Origin: CAZAFL01 sp964484465
GTDB taxonomy: Bacteria > Bacteroidota > Ignavibacteria > UBA10030 > SZUA-254
Reading direction: 5' to 3'
NCBI GenBank assembly: GCA_964484465.1
Contig: CAZAFL010000006.1
Span: forward strand, 62,001-126,000
DNA length: 64,000 nucleotides
Shown: in pieces, positions 1 to 7,998 of the stretch
Layout: the number at the start of each line of letters is the position of its first letter
Numbering within the stretch: the first letter of the stretch is position 1
Translations under genes and position numbers: made by a program
Notes under the pieces: generated by a model
What the model saw: the letters and a program-made list of their open reading frames with translations, nothing else
Database searches by the model: none
What the model was told of the DNA's origin: nothing

Positions 1-2119
1 TCTGAATTATGAATGAATAGATGTCAGCCGTCATCTCGATCGATTTGGTAGTACTACTTGCTCCGTGTCCAGAACGGGTTTCGATACGGATGAGTTTTGG
101 TTTCTCACCTTTTGCCCGTTCCTGAAGAGTTGCCGCATACTTGAATGAATGAGCCGGCACAACGCGGTCATCATGGTCTGCGGTCGTGATTAATGTCGCC
201 GGGTAATTCACGTCAGAGCGGATATTATGCAACGGGGAATACGCGTACAACGCTTTGAATTCTTTTTCATTATCGCTCGATCCGTAATCAGGTATCCAGT
301 TCCAGCCTATGGTAAATTTCTGAAACCGCAGCATGTCCATAACTCCCACCTGTGGAATAGCGACGCTAAAGAGTTCGGGCCGCTGATTCATCACTGCGCC
401 GATAAGCAAACCTCCGTTGGAACCGCCCTGTATTGCTAGCTTTTCCGATGAGGTATACTTATTCGCAATGAGCCATTCTGCGGCGGCAATAAAATCATCA
501 AACACGTTCTGCTTGTTCAGTTTCATACCTCCTTCATGCCACCGCTCTCCATATTCCCCGCCTCCTCGAATATTGGCCGATGCGTAAATAAAGCCCTGTT
601 CAAGAAGAACGAGTCGAAGTGATGAGAATGATGGCGAAGTGCTGATATTGAATCCACCATATCCGTATAAGAGCGCGGGGTTTTGCCCGTCCCGCTTTAT
701 TCCCTTTTTGTGAATAAGAAACATCGGCACGCGAGTGCCGTCTTTACTTTGATAAAAGATTTGTTCCGTTTCGTAATTGGAGGGGCTGTAACCCGGAATT
801 TCCGACTCGCGGAATTTCGTGCTTTTCTGGGTTGCGATATCATAACGGTAAATGGTGGGCGGGAAATTAAATGAGGTAAACGTGTAGAAAATAAATTCAT
901 CGGTATTCTCTCCGCCGAACCCTCCGGCCGAGCCCGGTTCCGGAAGTTGTATTTCGTTTTCCAGCTTACCTTCGAGGCTGTAGACGTATGCATGAGTTGC
1001 AACATCCTTTACGTACGTAGCAAAAAGTTTTCCGCCGGCAGTTCCCACGCTTTGAAGCGGTTCTTCATGTTCAGGAAGTACCGCTGTCCAGTTTTTCTCC
1101 TCCGGATGTTTCGTATCACATAACATCACCTTGCTGTTTGGCGCGTTGCTGTTTGTGCGAATCAGGAATTTGTCCCCAATATTGTCTATGATGCTGTAGC
1201 TGTTATCGCCAATTACATCGATGATCGGCGTAAACGTTTTCTCTCCGGTGGTGAGATTCCGGTAATACAAAGAATTGCCCTTTGTTCCCTTACCCCGTTC
1301 TGATACCGAAAGCCATGCATAGCGTTCATCTTCCGTCGTCAGTAGAAAATTAAACCGCTGTGGGTGTGCCGAATCCTCAAACACGAGCTCGTCCTGACTC
1401 TGCGGCGTGCCGACACGGTGATAGTATACTTTGTGGTTCTCATTCTTTGAAGAGAGCTCTTTGCCTTTTGCAGGAGCGTCGTATCGACTGTAGTAAAATC
1501 CGTTGCCGAACCAGGCAATGTTCGATACTTTAATCCATTGCAATGTATCCGATTGAGTTTTTCTGGTTTTCATATCCATGACACAGTATGCCTGCCAGTC
1601 AGAACCGCTAAGGGAGATTGCATACGCAGCGTAATTTCCATCCTTTGAAAGAACGAATGTGCTCAAACGCGCCGTCCCATCCTGTGAAAAGGTGTTCGGG
1701 TCGAGGAGAACTTCCGGAGTTCCACCAAGTCCTTTCTGGATATACAGAACAGATTGGTTTTGCAACCCATCGTTCTTGTAGAAGAAAAAATATTCACCTT
1801 TCCTGAATGGGGCAGAATATTTGGGGTAATTATAAAGCTCGTCGAGCCGTGATTTGATCCTGGCACGAAACGCAATACTTTCCAGATAGCCGAACGTTAC
1901 CTTGTTCTCGGCATCAACCCACTTCGCTGTTGCAGGCGAATTATCATCCTCAAGCCAGCGGTATGGGTCTGATACTTCTACCCCGAAATATTTATCAACC
2001 TGTTGCATTTTTTCCGTGACAGGATAATGAAGTTCCTGTGCAAGCGCTGGAACGATCAACAGGATGCACGACCATGTGGCCAGTGCAACTGATGCTATGA
2101 TCGATCTTGATTTGTTCAT
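1..2119 (-). CDS. Prolyl oligopeptidase (S9A family), exported; 3' end cut by window edge
   Basis: The reading frame is open from an ATG at 2119 to the left edge (706 codons seen). It encodes an N-terminal hydrophobic signal segment (about residues 6-27), the S9A N-terminal motif with DPYRWLED, a propeller-like middle and a C-terminal alpha/beta-hydrolase domain. The catalytic serine lies in GGSNGG (Ser567), the aspartate in DHDDRV (about residue 650) and the histidine in SGHG (His685), so the triad is complete and only a few C-terminal residues can be missing. Family knowledge: these enzymes cut after proline in short peptides, here probably in the periplasm. The start is fixed by a strong Shine-Dalgarno (AAGGAGA) just upstream. 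It follows a kinase relic on the same strand; no functional tie is evident. Confidence 0.95.
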   Translation of the reverse strand, partial: MNKSRSIIASVALATWSCILLIVPALAQELHYPVTEKMQQVDKYFGVEVSDPYRWLEDDNSPATAKWVDAENKVTFGYLESIAFRARIKSRLDELYNYPKYSAPFRKGEYFFFYKNDGLQNQSVLYIQKGLGGTPEVLLDPNTFSQDGTARLSTFVLSKDGNYAAYAISLSGSDWQAYCVMDMKTRKTQSDTLQWIKVSNIAWFGNGFYYSRYDAPAKGKELSSKNENHKVYYHRVGTPQSQDELVFEDSAHPQRFNFLLTTEDERYAWLSVSERGKGTKGNSLYYRNLTTGEKTFTPIIDVIGDNSYSIIDNIGDKFLIRTNSNAPNSKVMLCDTKHPEEKNWTAVLPEHEEPLQSVGTAGGKLFATYVKDVATHAYVYSLEGKLENEIQLPEPGSAGGFGGENTDEFIFYTFTSFNFPPTIYRYDIATQKSTKFRESEIPGYSPSNYETEQIFYQSKDGTRVPMFLIHKKGIKRDGQNPALLYGYGGFNISTSPSFSSLRLVLLEQGFIYASANIRGGGEYGERWHEGGMKLNKQNVFDDFIAAAEWLIANKYTSSEKLAIQGGSNGGLLIGAVMNQRPELFSVAIPQVGVMDMLRFQKFTIGWNWIPDYGSSDNEKEFKALYAYSPLHNIRSDVNYPATLITTADHDDRVVPAHSFKYAATLQERAKGEKPKLIRIETRSGHGASSTTKSIEMTADIYSFIIQ

Positions 2120-2209
2120 AAGAATCTCCTTAATACAATAATGATTGAATTGTTGTGTGGTCTTCGCCGGATGAGCGGAGGAGAAGTTTTCCAATCAGGA
2201 ATTTTGTAA

Positions 2210-2395
2210 CGGCAAGCCGCGGATTTTGCCCCCTGAAGAAAACGCGTACGTTCTTCTTTCGTTTCGGTAAGGTCATGCGATAGGAATTTTAACGCGACGA
2301 TCGGGTTTAACATCTTCGGCTTTGAAGACAACGCCCATGCCTCCCTCGCCTAACTTTTCTAAAATTTTGTAGTGAGAGATCGTTTGTCCAATCAA
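2210..2395 (-). pseudogene. Relic of a Hanks-type Ser/Thr kinase (N-lobe only, frameshifted)
   Basis: A TTG at 2395 opens a frame reading like the N-terminus of the neighbouring kinases (IGQTISHYKILEKLGEGG, then MGVVFKAEDVK). After about 30 codons homology moves to another frame, which reads VALKFLSHDLT and then ERTRFLQGAKSAA. This indicates a one-base frameshift near 2300-2320. Similarity stops at the position equivalent to the kinase alpha-C helix; no HRD or DFG motif follows before the peptidase gene. The usual ATG is replaced by TTG. This is a decayed eighth copy at the downstream end of the kinase array. Confidence 0.85.
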
Positions 2396-2544
2396 GGTAA
2401 TCTCCCCCAGCTCCCGCCAACTGAGGGCGGGATGCTCAATCTGACACGTGGATTTAGCTTCGTTTCACTCGCCAAATCCAGTCGGATTGGCACTTCGCCG
2501 AGCTTTTCCAATATCTTGTAATGAGATATCATTTTCCCGGTCAC
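2392..2544 (-). CDS. Mini-ORF A: kinase-like N-terminus joined to a hairpin element
   Basis: A 50-codon frame starts at GTG 2544. Its first 17 codons read as a diverged copy of the kinase start (VTGKMISHYKILEKLGE). It then runs through a two-hairpin DNA element (VPIRLDL, then SIPPSVGGSWG) and stops at TGA 2394-2392. The stop overlaps the TTG start of the kinase relic by a TTGA overlap. Mini-ORFs at 10363-10500 and 13007-13135 have the same layout. It could be a translated leader coupled to the next gene or simply the scar of an element landing in a kinase 5' end. Translation is not proven. Confidence 0.35.
   Translation of the reverse strand: MTGKMISHYKILEKLGEVPIRLDLASETKLNPRVRLSIPPSVGGSWGRLP
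2411..2492 (-). repeat. Two-hairpin element, copy A
   Basis: On the minus strand the first stem pairs 2474-2488 with 2438-2455 (AATCCGAC-TGGATTT with AAATCCA-cgt-GTCAGATT). It is followed by a second stem CCCGCC / GGCGGG (2413-2418 with 2426-2431) with a 7-nt loop. Copy B at 10376-10448 has different bases in the first stem that still pair, while the second stem is identical. It sits just 5' of a kinase start. Confidence 0.7.
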
Positions 2545-2550
2545 AGCAAC

Positions 2551-5202
2551 TTACTTCTTCTCTTCTAAAAGTTTCTGGAATTTAGGATTATTCCTTAGCG
2601 AAACCCATGTAGGATCCAAACGAAGATACGGCTTCGATGTCATCGAAGGAATAGAAAGAAGAAATTCAAGCTTTTGTATAGCTGTATCCTGTTCTCCGAT
2701 GATCGTATATATCTGTGCGAGGTCCAACATCCGATACGCGCCCCGATATGCCTCCCTCGAAACTGGAAGTTGTTGAGTCGCCATTTCCCCTTCACGTAGC
2801 GCATCTTGTTTGCGACCAAGTCCGGCATATGCTATTCCGAGCGCACTGTGAAATCGAGAATCTTCCGGAAATTTTCTGATAAGCGATTCCATTTTGATTC
2901 TGGCAGTATCGTAATAGGCGTGCTCTCTCTGGGGCTGATGAATGAGGCCATAAATTTGAGCGATTACAAGCTCTTGTGGCGCAAAATAGAACTGATTATC
3001 AAACGGAGTCTTGGTAAGATCGGACAATTTCTTCAGCGCTTGATCATATTTCTGATCAAGAATGTTGACCCTTATTTGTATGTCAGCAAGGCCGGGAGGC
3101 ATTGCACCAACTTTTTTGGTTGCTTCATCGAGGACACGTTGTGCGTTTTCTGTATTGCCATCTCTCAGGAGGCACATCGACGCTTTGAGCGCATATGAAG
3201 TCCATTCGTCAGGCGCCATCTCTAACGCACGTTGATAGTAGCGCTCAGATTGTACATAGTCGCGTACCAAATCATACGTCTCGGCAACATTTTGAAGTCC
3301 TTTTAGGTTTCTTGGGTCAAGGTCAACTATTTTGGAAAAATTCAGGATTGCATCTTGCATTTTCCCCTGCCTTCTCTGCACGGAGGCGATTCCCACAAAA
3401 ACGTCTACATTGTTCGGTTGAAGTTTGTTCGCAAGATCAAACTCCCTTAAGGCATTGTCATAATCAAGTCGTCCATGATAGTAATATTCGCCCATTGCAA
3501 CATGAGCGCCGGCAAGATCAGGTGCGAGCTGTATAGATTTTTCAGCTGCAACTTTCGATTTCAGCACCCGTTCTTCTGAATGGTCATAATATCCCCAATA
3601 CAAATTCGAATGTGCTTCTGAGAGTTTAGCATATCCGAGCGCAAAATTGGAATCCAAAGCAACTGCCTTCTCGAACATTTCTTCAGCAATAGTGAAATTT
3701 TTTTCATCAAATCCTCGATTTAGATATTCACACCCTCTCAGGTATGCATCATATGCATCGGAGTTGTTGGTCGGTTTGGTTTCGAGAGATTTTCGTTCTG
3801 ATTGGAGAAGAGCGACATCAAGAGCAGTGGCAACTTGACTTGAAATATCAGATTGTAGTTTGAAGACGTCGGAAAGAACAGCTTCAGAGGGCTGAGACCA
3901 CACTTGCGTTCCGTTCTCAACTTTTATCAGTTGCGGATTAACACGTACGCGCTTGATTCCATCGGCTGAAGTTGCCCATCGCACCGTTCCTTCCAAAATG
4001 TAATTTACTCCGAGCTCTTCACCTACTTGCTTTATGGATTTTGCTGTCTTTTTATATTGCATCGCGCTCGACCGCGCTATGACGCCGAGCCCGGATAATC
4101 CTGAAAGCCTGCTGGTAATCTCCTCCGTGATGCCGTCCGCAAAATATTCCTGATCGGCACTTCCGAGGTTTTCAAAGGGTATTACGACAAGCATCTTCTT
4201 TCCAACATCACCGGATCCATTTGTGCTCACTCCCAGATTAAACGGCCTGAAAATGACAACAAGAAGAATCGCGATCACTATTGCGGCGGCGAGAATACTA
4301 TATTTCACTTTGGTTCGCCCGGGCTTGACACTGGGAGGTATCATTTGTGCCACAGTTGCCGTTTTCAGATATCCCGTTCTGGCATATTCGATATTCTTTC
4401 TCTCTCTCCGCAGGTCGGCGAGCAAGTCATCCACGTGCTGATATCGGTCCTCTCTGTCTTTTGCGAGCGCTTTTAAGACGATACGCTCGATTTCCGGAGA
4501 AACAGTTTCATTAAACCGGGCAATCGGTGTCGGCTCTTCGTTGATCAGTGAATACATCAATGCGGCCTGATGTTCACCGCGGAACGGTAGTTTTGTGGCA
4601 AGCAGTTCATACAGTACTACTCCGGCAGAGAAAATATCGGAACGATGATCGACCTCTTCGCCCTGTGCCTGCTCCGGAGACATGTACGCGGCCGTCCCCA
4701 GCGTTGAACCGACTTTTGTCAGCTTCGCCGAACCTTTCACTTTGGCAAGTCCGAAATCCATGATCTTCACCTGCCCCTTGGATGTGAGCATGATATTGTC
4801 GGCTTTGATATCACGATGAACGATACCTTTTTCATGGGCGGCGGCTAATCCGTCGCAAATCTGTATCGCGATATCAAGAACTTTCTTCGTCGACGGGGGC
4901 TCACTTTCAACCATGCTCTTCAGCGTGTTGCCTTCCACATACTCCATAGCAAGATAGAGTTGGTTGTTTGCTTCCTTTATCTCATGTATTGTAGTGACAT
5001 TAGGATGGTTAAGCGCGGAAGCGGCACGGGCTTCATGATAAAATCGTTCCTTCTCAGCCGTGTCACTAGTCAGAAATCCCGGAAGAAACTTCAACGCGAC
5101 CTTGCGATCCAGCTCGGTATCGTGGGCTTTGTAGACGACACCCATGCCGCCTTCACCCAATTTCTCTAAGATTTTGTAATGTGAAATTGTTTGACCGATC
5201 AT
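2551..5202 (-). CDS. Transmembrane Ser/Thr protein kinase with FlgO/TolB-like and TPR domains
   Basis: 883 residues starting at the conserved MIGQTISHYK. The kinase domain (about 9-270) has the Gly loop GEGGMG, the VAIK-type Lys38, HRD at 129-131, DFG at 149-151 and SPEQ, so it should be active. A hydrophobic helix (about 300-320, YSILAAAIVIAILLVVIF) is followed by an outer domain of the FlgO/TolB N-terminal type (VIPFENLG...EYFADGITEEI) and a long run of TPR units to the C-terminus. The architecture suggests a cytoplasmic kinase controlled by an extracytoplasmic scaffold; ligand and substrates are unknown. An upstream TTG-type extension to 5337 would overlap the preceding gene; the start at 5202 leaves 34 bp and matches every paralogue. 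Last intact kinase of the array. Confidence 0.93.
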   Translation of the reverse strand: MIGQTISHYKILEKLGEGGMGVVYKAHDTELDRKVALKFLPGFLTSDTAEKERFYHEARAASALNHPNVTTIHEIKEANNQLYLAMEYVEGNTLKSMVESEPPSTKKVLDIAIQICDGLAAAHEKGIVHRDIKADNIMLTSKGQVKIMDFGLAKVKGSAKLTKVGSTLGTAAYMSPEQAQGEEVDHRSDIFSAGVVLYELLATKLPFRGEHQAALMYSLINEEPTPIARFNETVSPEIERIVLKALAKDREDRYQHVDDLLADLRRERKNIEYARTGYLKTATVAQMIPPSVKPGRTKVKYSILAAAIVIAILLVVIFRPFNLGVSTNGSGDVGKKMLVVIPFENLGSADQEYFADGITEEITSRLSGLSGLGVIARSSAMQYKKTAKSIKQVGEELGVNYILEGTVRWATSADGIKRVRVNPQLIKVENGTQVWSQPSEAVLSDVFKLQSDISSQVATALDVALLQSERKSLETKPTNNSDAYDAYLRGCEYLNRGFDEKNFTIAEEMFEKAVALDSNFALGYAKLSEAHSNLYWGYYDHSEERVLKSKVAAEKSIQLAPDLAGAHVAMGEYYYHGRLDYDNALREFDLANKLQPNNVDVFVGIASVQRRQGKMQDAILNFSKIVDLDPRNLKGLQNVAETYDLVRDYVQSERYYQRALEMAPDEWTSYALKASMCLLRDGNTENAQRVLDEATKKVGAMPPGLADIQIRVNILDQKYDQALKKLSDLTKTPFDNQFYFAPQELVIAQIYGLIHQPQREHAYYDTARIKMESLIRKFPEDSRFHSALGIAYAGLGRKQDALREGEMATQQLPVSREAYRGAYRMLDLAQIYTIIGEQDTAIQKLEFLLSIPSMTSKPYLRLDPTWVSLRNNPKFQKLLEEKK

Positions 5203-5236
5203 CTTTGAATTATGCTCAAGTTGTTCGTCAGTGTAT

Positions 5237-7915
5237 CTATTTACTTCCGGAAAATTTCTCCCGTACTTCCTGGAACCAATCGGTGATGACTTCCAAGCGC
5301 GGCAGCGTCGTTCGTTGCGACTGGGATACCGCAACAAGGAATCGTTTGCTATCGGTCGAGATATCCTGAATTGTCACGAGAGCCGGGATATCACAAACTT
5401 TTCGCGGCACGGAAAAATCGAACGTCGTGGTGGCAGGCACATCCACTACCATCAGCGAGGAACCATTATTGTAGAATAACTCTTTTCCAGTGCGAGACCA
5501 AATTGGACGTACGCCTCCGCCGTTCGAGATCTGCCATTTCCCTTCATGCTTCGGAAATGCGGTGACATACACTTCTTTCTTGCCGTTTTCATCAGACAGG
5601 TATGCAACCCACCTGCCGTCGGGCGAAAATAACCCACCCTCTTCCAATGCTGGCGTCCGTATAAAGGGCCATGGTTGTCGGTCTCCTTCCAGTGGCAGGA
5701 TCCAAATATCTCCATCCTGATTGAATGACAACGCTTTTCCATCGGGCGAACAGGAAATTGGTTTCTGGGATGTTCCGTTCATCGTAAGACGTTCTTCTTC
5801 ACCGCTTCCGTCCCACAACTTTCTGAAAATATTCGGAGATTTTCCTTTCTCTGCCATATAATAAACATACTTGCTGTCTGCGGACCAGACAGGGTTATCG
5901 TTGTTCCCACCGGCGAATGTCAGCCGGGAAAGTGTTTCGCGGCCGATGTGGTAGATCCAGATATCATTGTTCGCCGCACCGATGCCTGTCGCCACTTTTT
6001 GACCATCAGGGGATAATGATTGATCTTGAAACCGCCGTGACGTGTCGAGGAGAGGATGCAGTTTGCCGGTTTGATCCATCCACTCAAGAGTAACTCCATT
6101 GAAATCGCGATATCCCGAGGCGGCAAATGCCAGTGTGCCTTCAGAAGAAAAGTCGACATAAGCGTAGCCAGCACCTCCGAACAGCCAGCCGCCCTCTTCG
6201 ATAGGAACAGGGGACCCCTGCACTTCAAGGCGGTCTTTATCGAACGGCACGGCAAGAATCGTATTCCCCCGAACATATATCAAATGCCCTGTCGGTACGT
6301 ACTTTGCGTATGTACCTCCGCGAACAATAATCTTTCGCTCACCCGTACCGATACGCTCTGCCGCAATAATCGCATCGTCGAACGATGTAATATTATTTTG
6401 TTTGACCGTAAAGATTATCGTTTTCCCATCCGGGAGAAGTTGCGGAAAGCGATGGCTGATTTCGCCGGTCGTAGAATCGACCCTGGTTACGGGAACAGGA
6501 GTTCCCCCGGTCGCCGGAACGCGAAAAATCCCGGCGCTCACGACCCCGAACAGTATCGTATTGTCTGCAGTCCAGAACAGACCGCGTGTTGGCTCTTGCA
6601 ATGGACAAAGCACTTCGGGCGCGCCGCCGAGAATAGGAATTTTGACAATTTTCTGATTCGATGAATTAAAAACGATCCATTGACCGTCCGGCGAGAACGC
6701 CGCCTCAGTGACTCCATCCGTTCCTGGAATTGCCTGAGTCGTCAATTCGTCCATGCGATGAAGATAGAGCTTGCTCCCGTTCGATATTTGAGCAGTATAG
6801 GCAAGATATTTCCCGTCGGCCGACATCGTGAGGGTAGTAATGCCGGCGGCTCCGGACAAGGGGGCATCTTCCGGAAGGGTGATTGAAAAACGTTTGACCG
6901 GATGGACAACATTCATTTCTTTTTTCGACGGGTTGAGGAGGACAATGAGCAGTGCTACTGCCAGTATTCCTGAAAGGATGTAGCCAAAATTTTTCCTGGG
7001 AGATTTTTTTGCGGGTTGCTCAACAGGCTCAACCGATCGTTCAACCCGTACGACTGGGCGGGCAGCAGAAACACGACTTACCCTCTGCCTGCTCGACTCG
7101 CGCCTGTAGCGTTTAAGGTCGACGGATATTTGTGCGATCGACTGCGTCCGTTCACGGGGATCTTTTTCGAGACATTCGAGGACAATCGCGTCAAGATTGG
7201 GATCGATGTCGGGCTTGATGGAAGACATCGGCGCAGCATCGACGTTCACGATCTCGTACGCAAGAGCAGTTTCATGAACGCCTTTGAACGGAAGCTGTCC
7301 GGTGAGAAGCTCATACAGCAGAACGCCATAAGAGAAAATGTCGGAACGATGATCGGTGTCCTGTCCCTGAACCTGCTCGGGGGACATATATCCTGCCGTC
7401 CCGACGGTGCTGCCCTCCTTTGTAAGTCGACTGATTTTGCTTCCGCCCGCCCGCAGTTTCGCGAGTCCGAAATCCATGATTTGTGCAATGCCGTCTTTCC
7501 GCACCATGATGTTTTCCGGCTTGATATCGCGGTGGACGATCCCTTTTTCATGTGCTGCTGCCAATCCATCTGCAACTTGAATGCCGATGTCGATGGCCTG
7601 CTTGAATGAGATTGTATTTCGCTTCTCTCGCAGCGTATGACCATCAACAAATTCCATGACGATGAACATTTGCCCGTCGTGTTCCTGAATGTCGATGATG
7701 GAACAAACATTGGGGTGATTCAACGCGGCCGCGGCTTTGGCTTCCTGGATGAATCGTGCCTTGTCCTGTTCTGAAGCATTTAGATGAGATGGAAGGAACT
7801 TGAGCGCAACCGTGCGGTCGAGCTTCGTATCTTCTGCTTTGTAGACGACACCCATGCCGCCTTCACCTAATTTTTCCAGTATCTTATAATGAGAAATTGT
7901 AGTACCTATCATCAC
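5237..7915 (-). CDS. Transmembrane Ser/Thr protein kinase with WD40-like (PD40) propeller
   Basis: 892 residues (ATG ATG start; the second ATG at 7912 matches the paralogues). The kinase domain (about 10-275) keeps GEGGMG, the VALKF lysine, HRDIKPEN, DFG and SPEQ. A helix near residue 315 (GYILSGILAVALLIVLL) leads to a large outer region built of TolB/PD40-type blades, each marked by SPDG or SADS signatures (for example FSPDGQWIVF, LSPDGQKVA, WSADSKYVYY, FSPDGRWVAY). The propeller, unlike the TPR sensors of most neighbours, suggests a different ligand class. It lies 34 bp upstream of the next kinase and 83 bp downstream of the previous one, in a probable operon. Confidence 0.93.
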   Translation of the reverse strand: MMIGTTISHYKILEKLGEGGMGVVYKAEDTKLDRTVALKFLPSHLNASEQDKARFIQEAKAAAALNHPNVCSIIDIQEHDGQMFIVMEFVDGHTLREKRNTISFKQAIDIGIQVADGLAAAHEKGIVHRDIKPENIMVRKDGIAQIMDFGLAKLRAGGSKISRLTKEGSTVGTAGYMSPEQVQGQDTDHRSDIFSYGVLLYELLTGQLPFKGVHETALAYEIVNVDAAPMSSIKPDIDPNLDAIVLECLEKDPRERTQSIAQISVDLKRYRRESSRQRVSRVSAARPVVRVERSVEPVEQPAKKSPRKNFGYILSGILAVALLIVLLNPSKKEMNVVHPVKRFSITLPEDAPLSGAAGITTLTMSADGKYLAYTAQISNGSKLYLHRMDELTTQAIPGTDGVTEAAFSPDGQWIVFNSSNQKIVKIPILGGAPEVLCPLQEPTRGLFWTADNTILFGVVSAGIFRVPATGGTPVPVTRVDSTTGEISHRFPQLLPDGKTIIFTVKQNNITSFDDAIIAAERIGTGERKIIVRGGTYAKYVPTGHLIYVRGNTILAVPFDKDRLEVQGSPVPIEEGGWLFGGAGYAYVDFSSEGTLAFAASGYRDFNGVTLEWMDQTGKLHPLLDTSRRFQDQSLSPDGQKVATGIGAANNDIWIYHIGRETLSRLTFAGGNNDNPVWSADSKYVYYMAEKGKSPNIFRKLWDGSGEEERLTMNGTSQKPISCSPDGKALSFNQDGDIWILPLEGDRQPWPFIRTPALEEGGLFSPDGRWVAYLSDENGKKEVYVTAFPKHEGKWQISNGGGVRPIWSRTGKELFYNNGSSLMVVDVPATTTFDFSVPRKVCDIPALVTIQDISTDSKRFLVAVSQSQRTTLPRLEVITDWFQEVREKFSGSK

Positions 7916-7998
7916 TGTGTCATTTGTTATTCGTCATTAGTCATTCGGAATTTTTTGTTTTTCTTCTCAATCCTCTGTCCTCGAACCTGTAACCTCAG

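Noticed and set aside
2116..2331. Frame of 71 codons considered as a separate gene
   Set aside because: Its first half is the second frame of the frameshifted kinase relic and its last part is the untranslated space before the peptidase gene.
6056..6664. Open frame of 202 codons on the plus strand
   Set aside because: Antisense to the propeller region of the kinase at 5237-7915, with a composition expected from a shadow frame.
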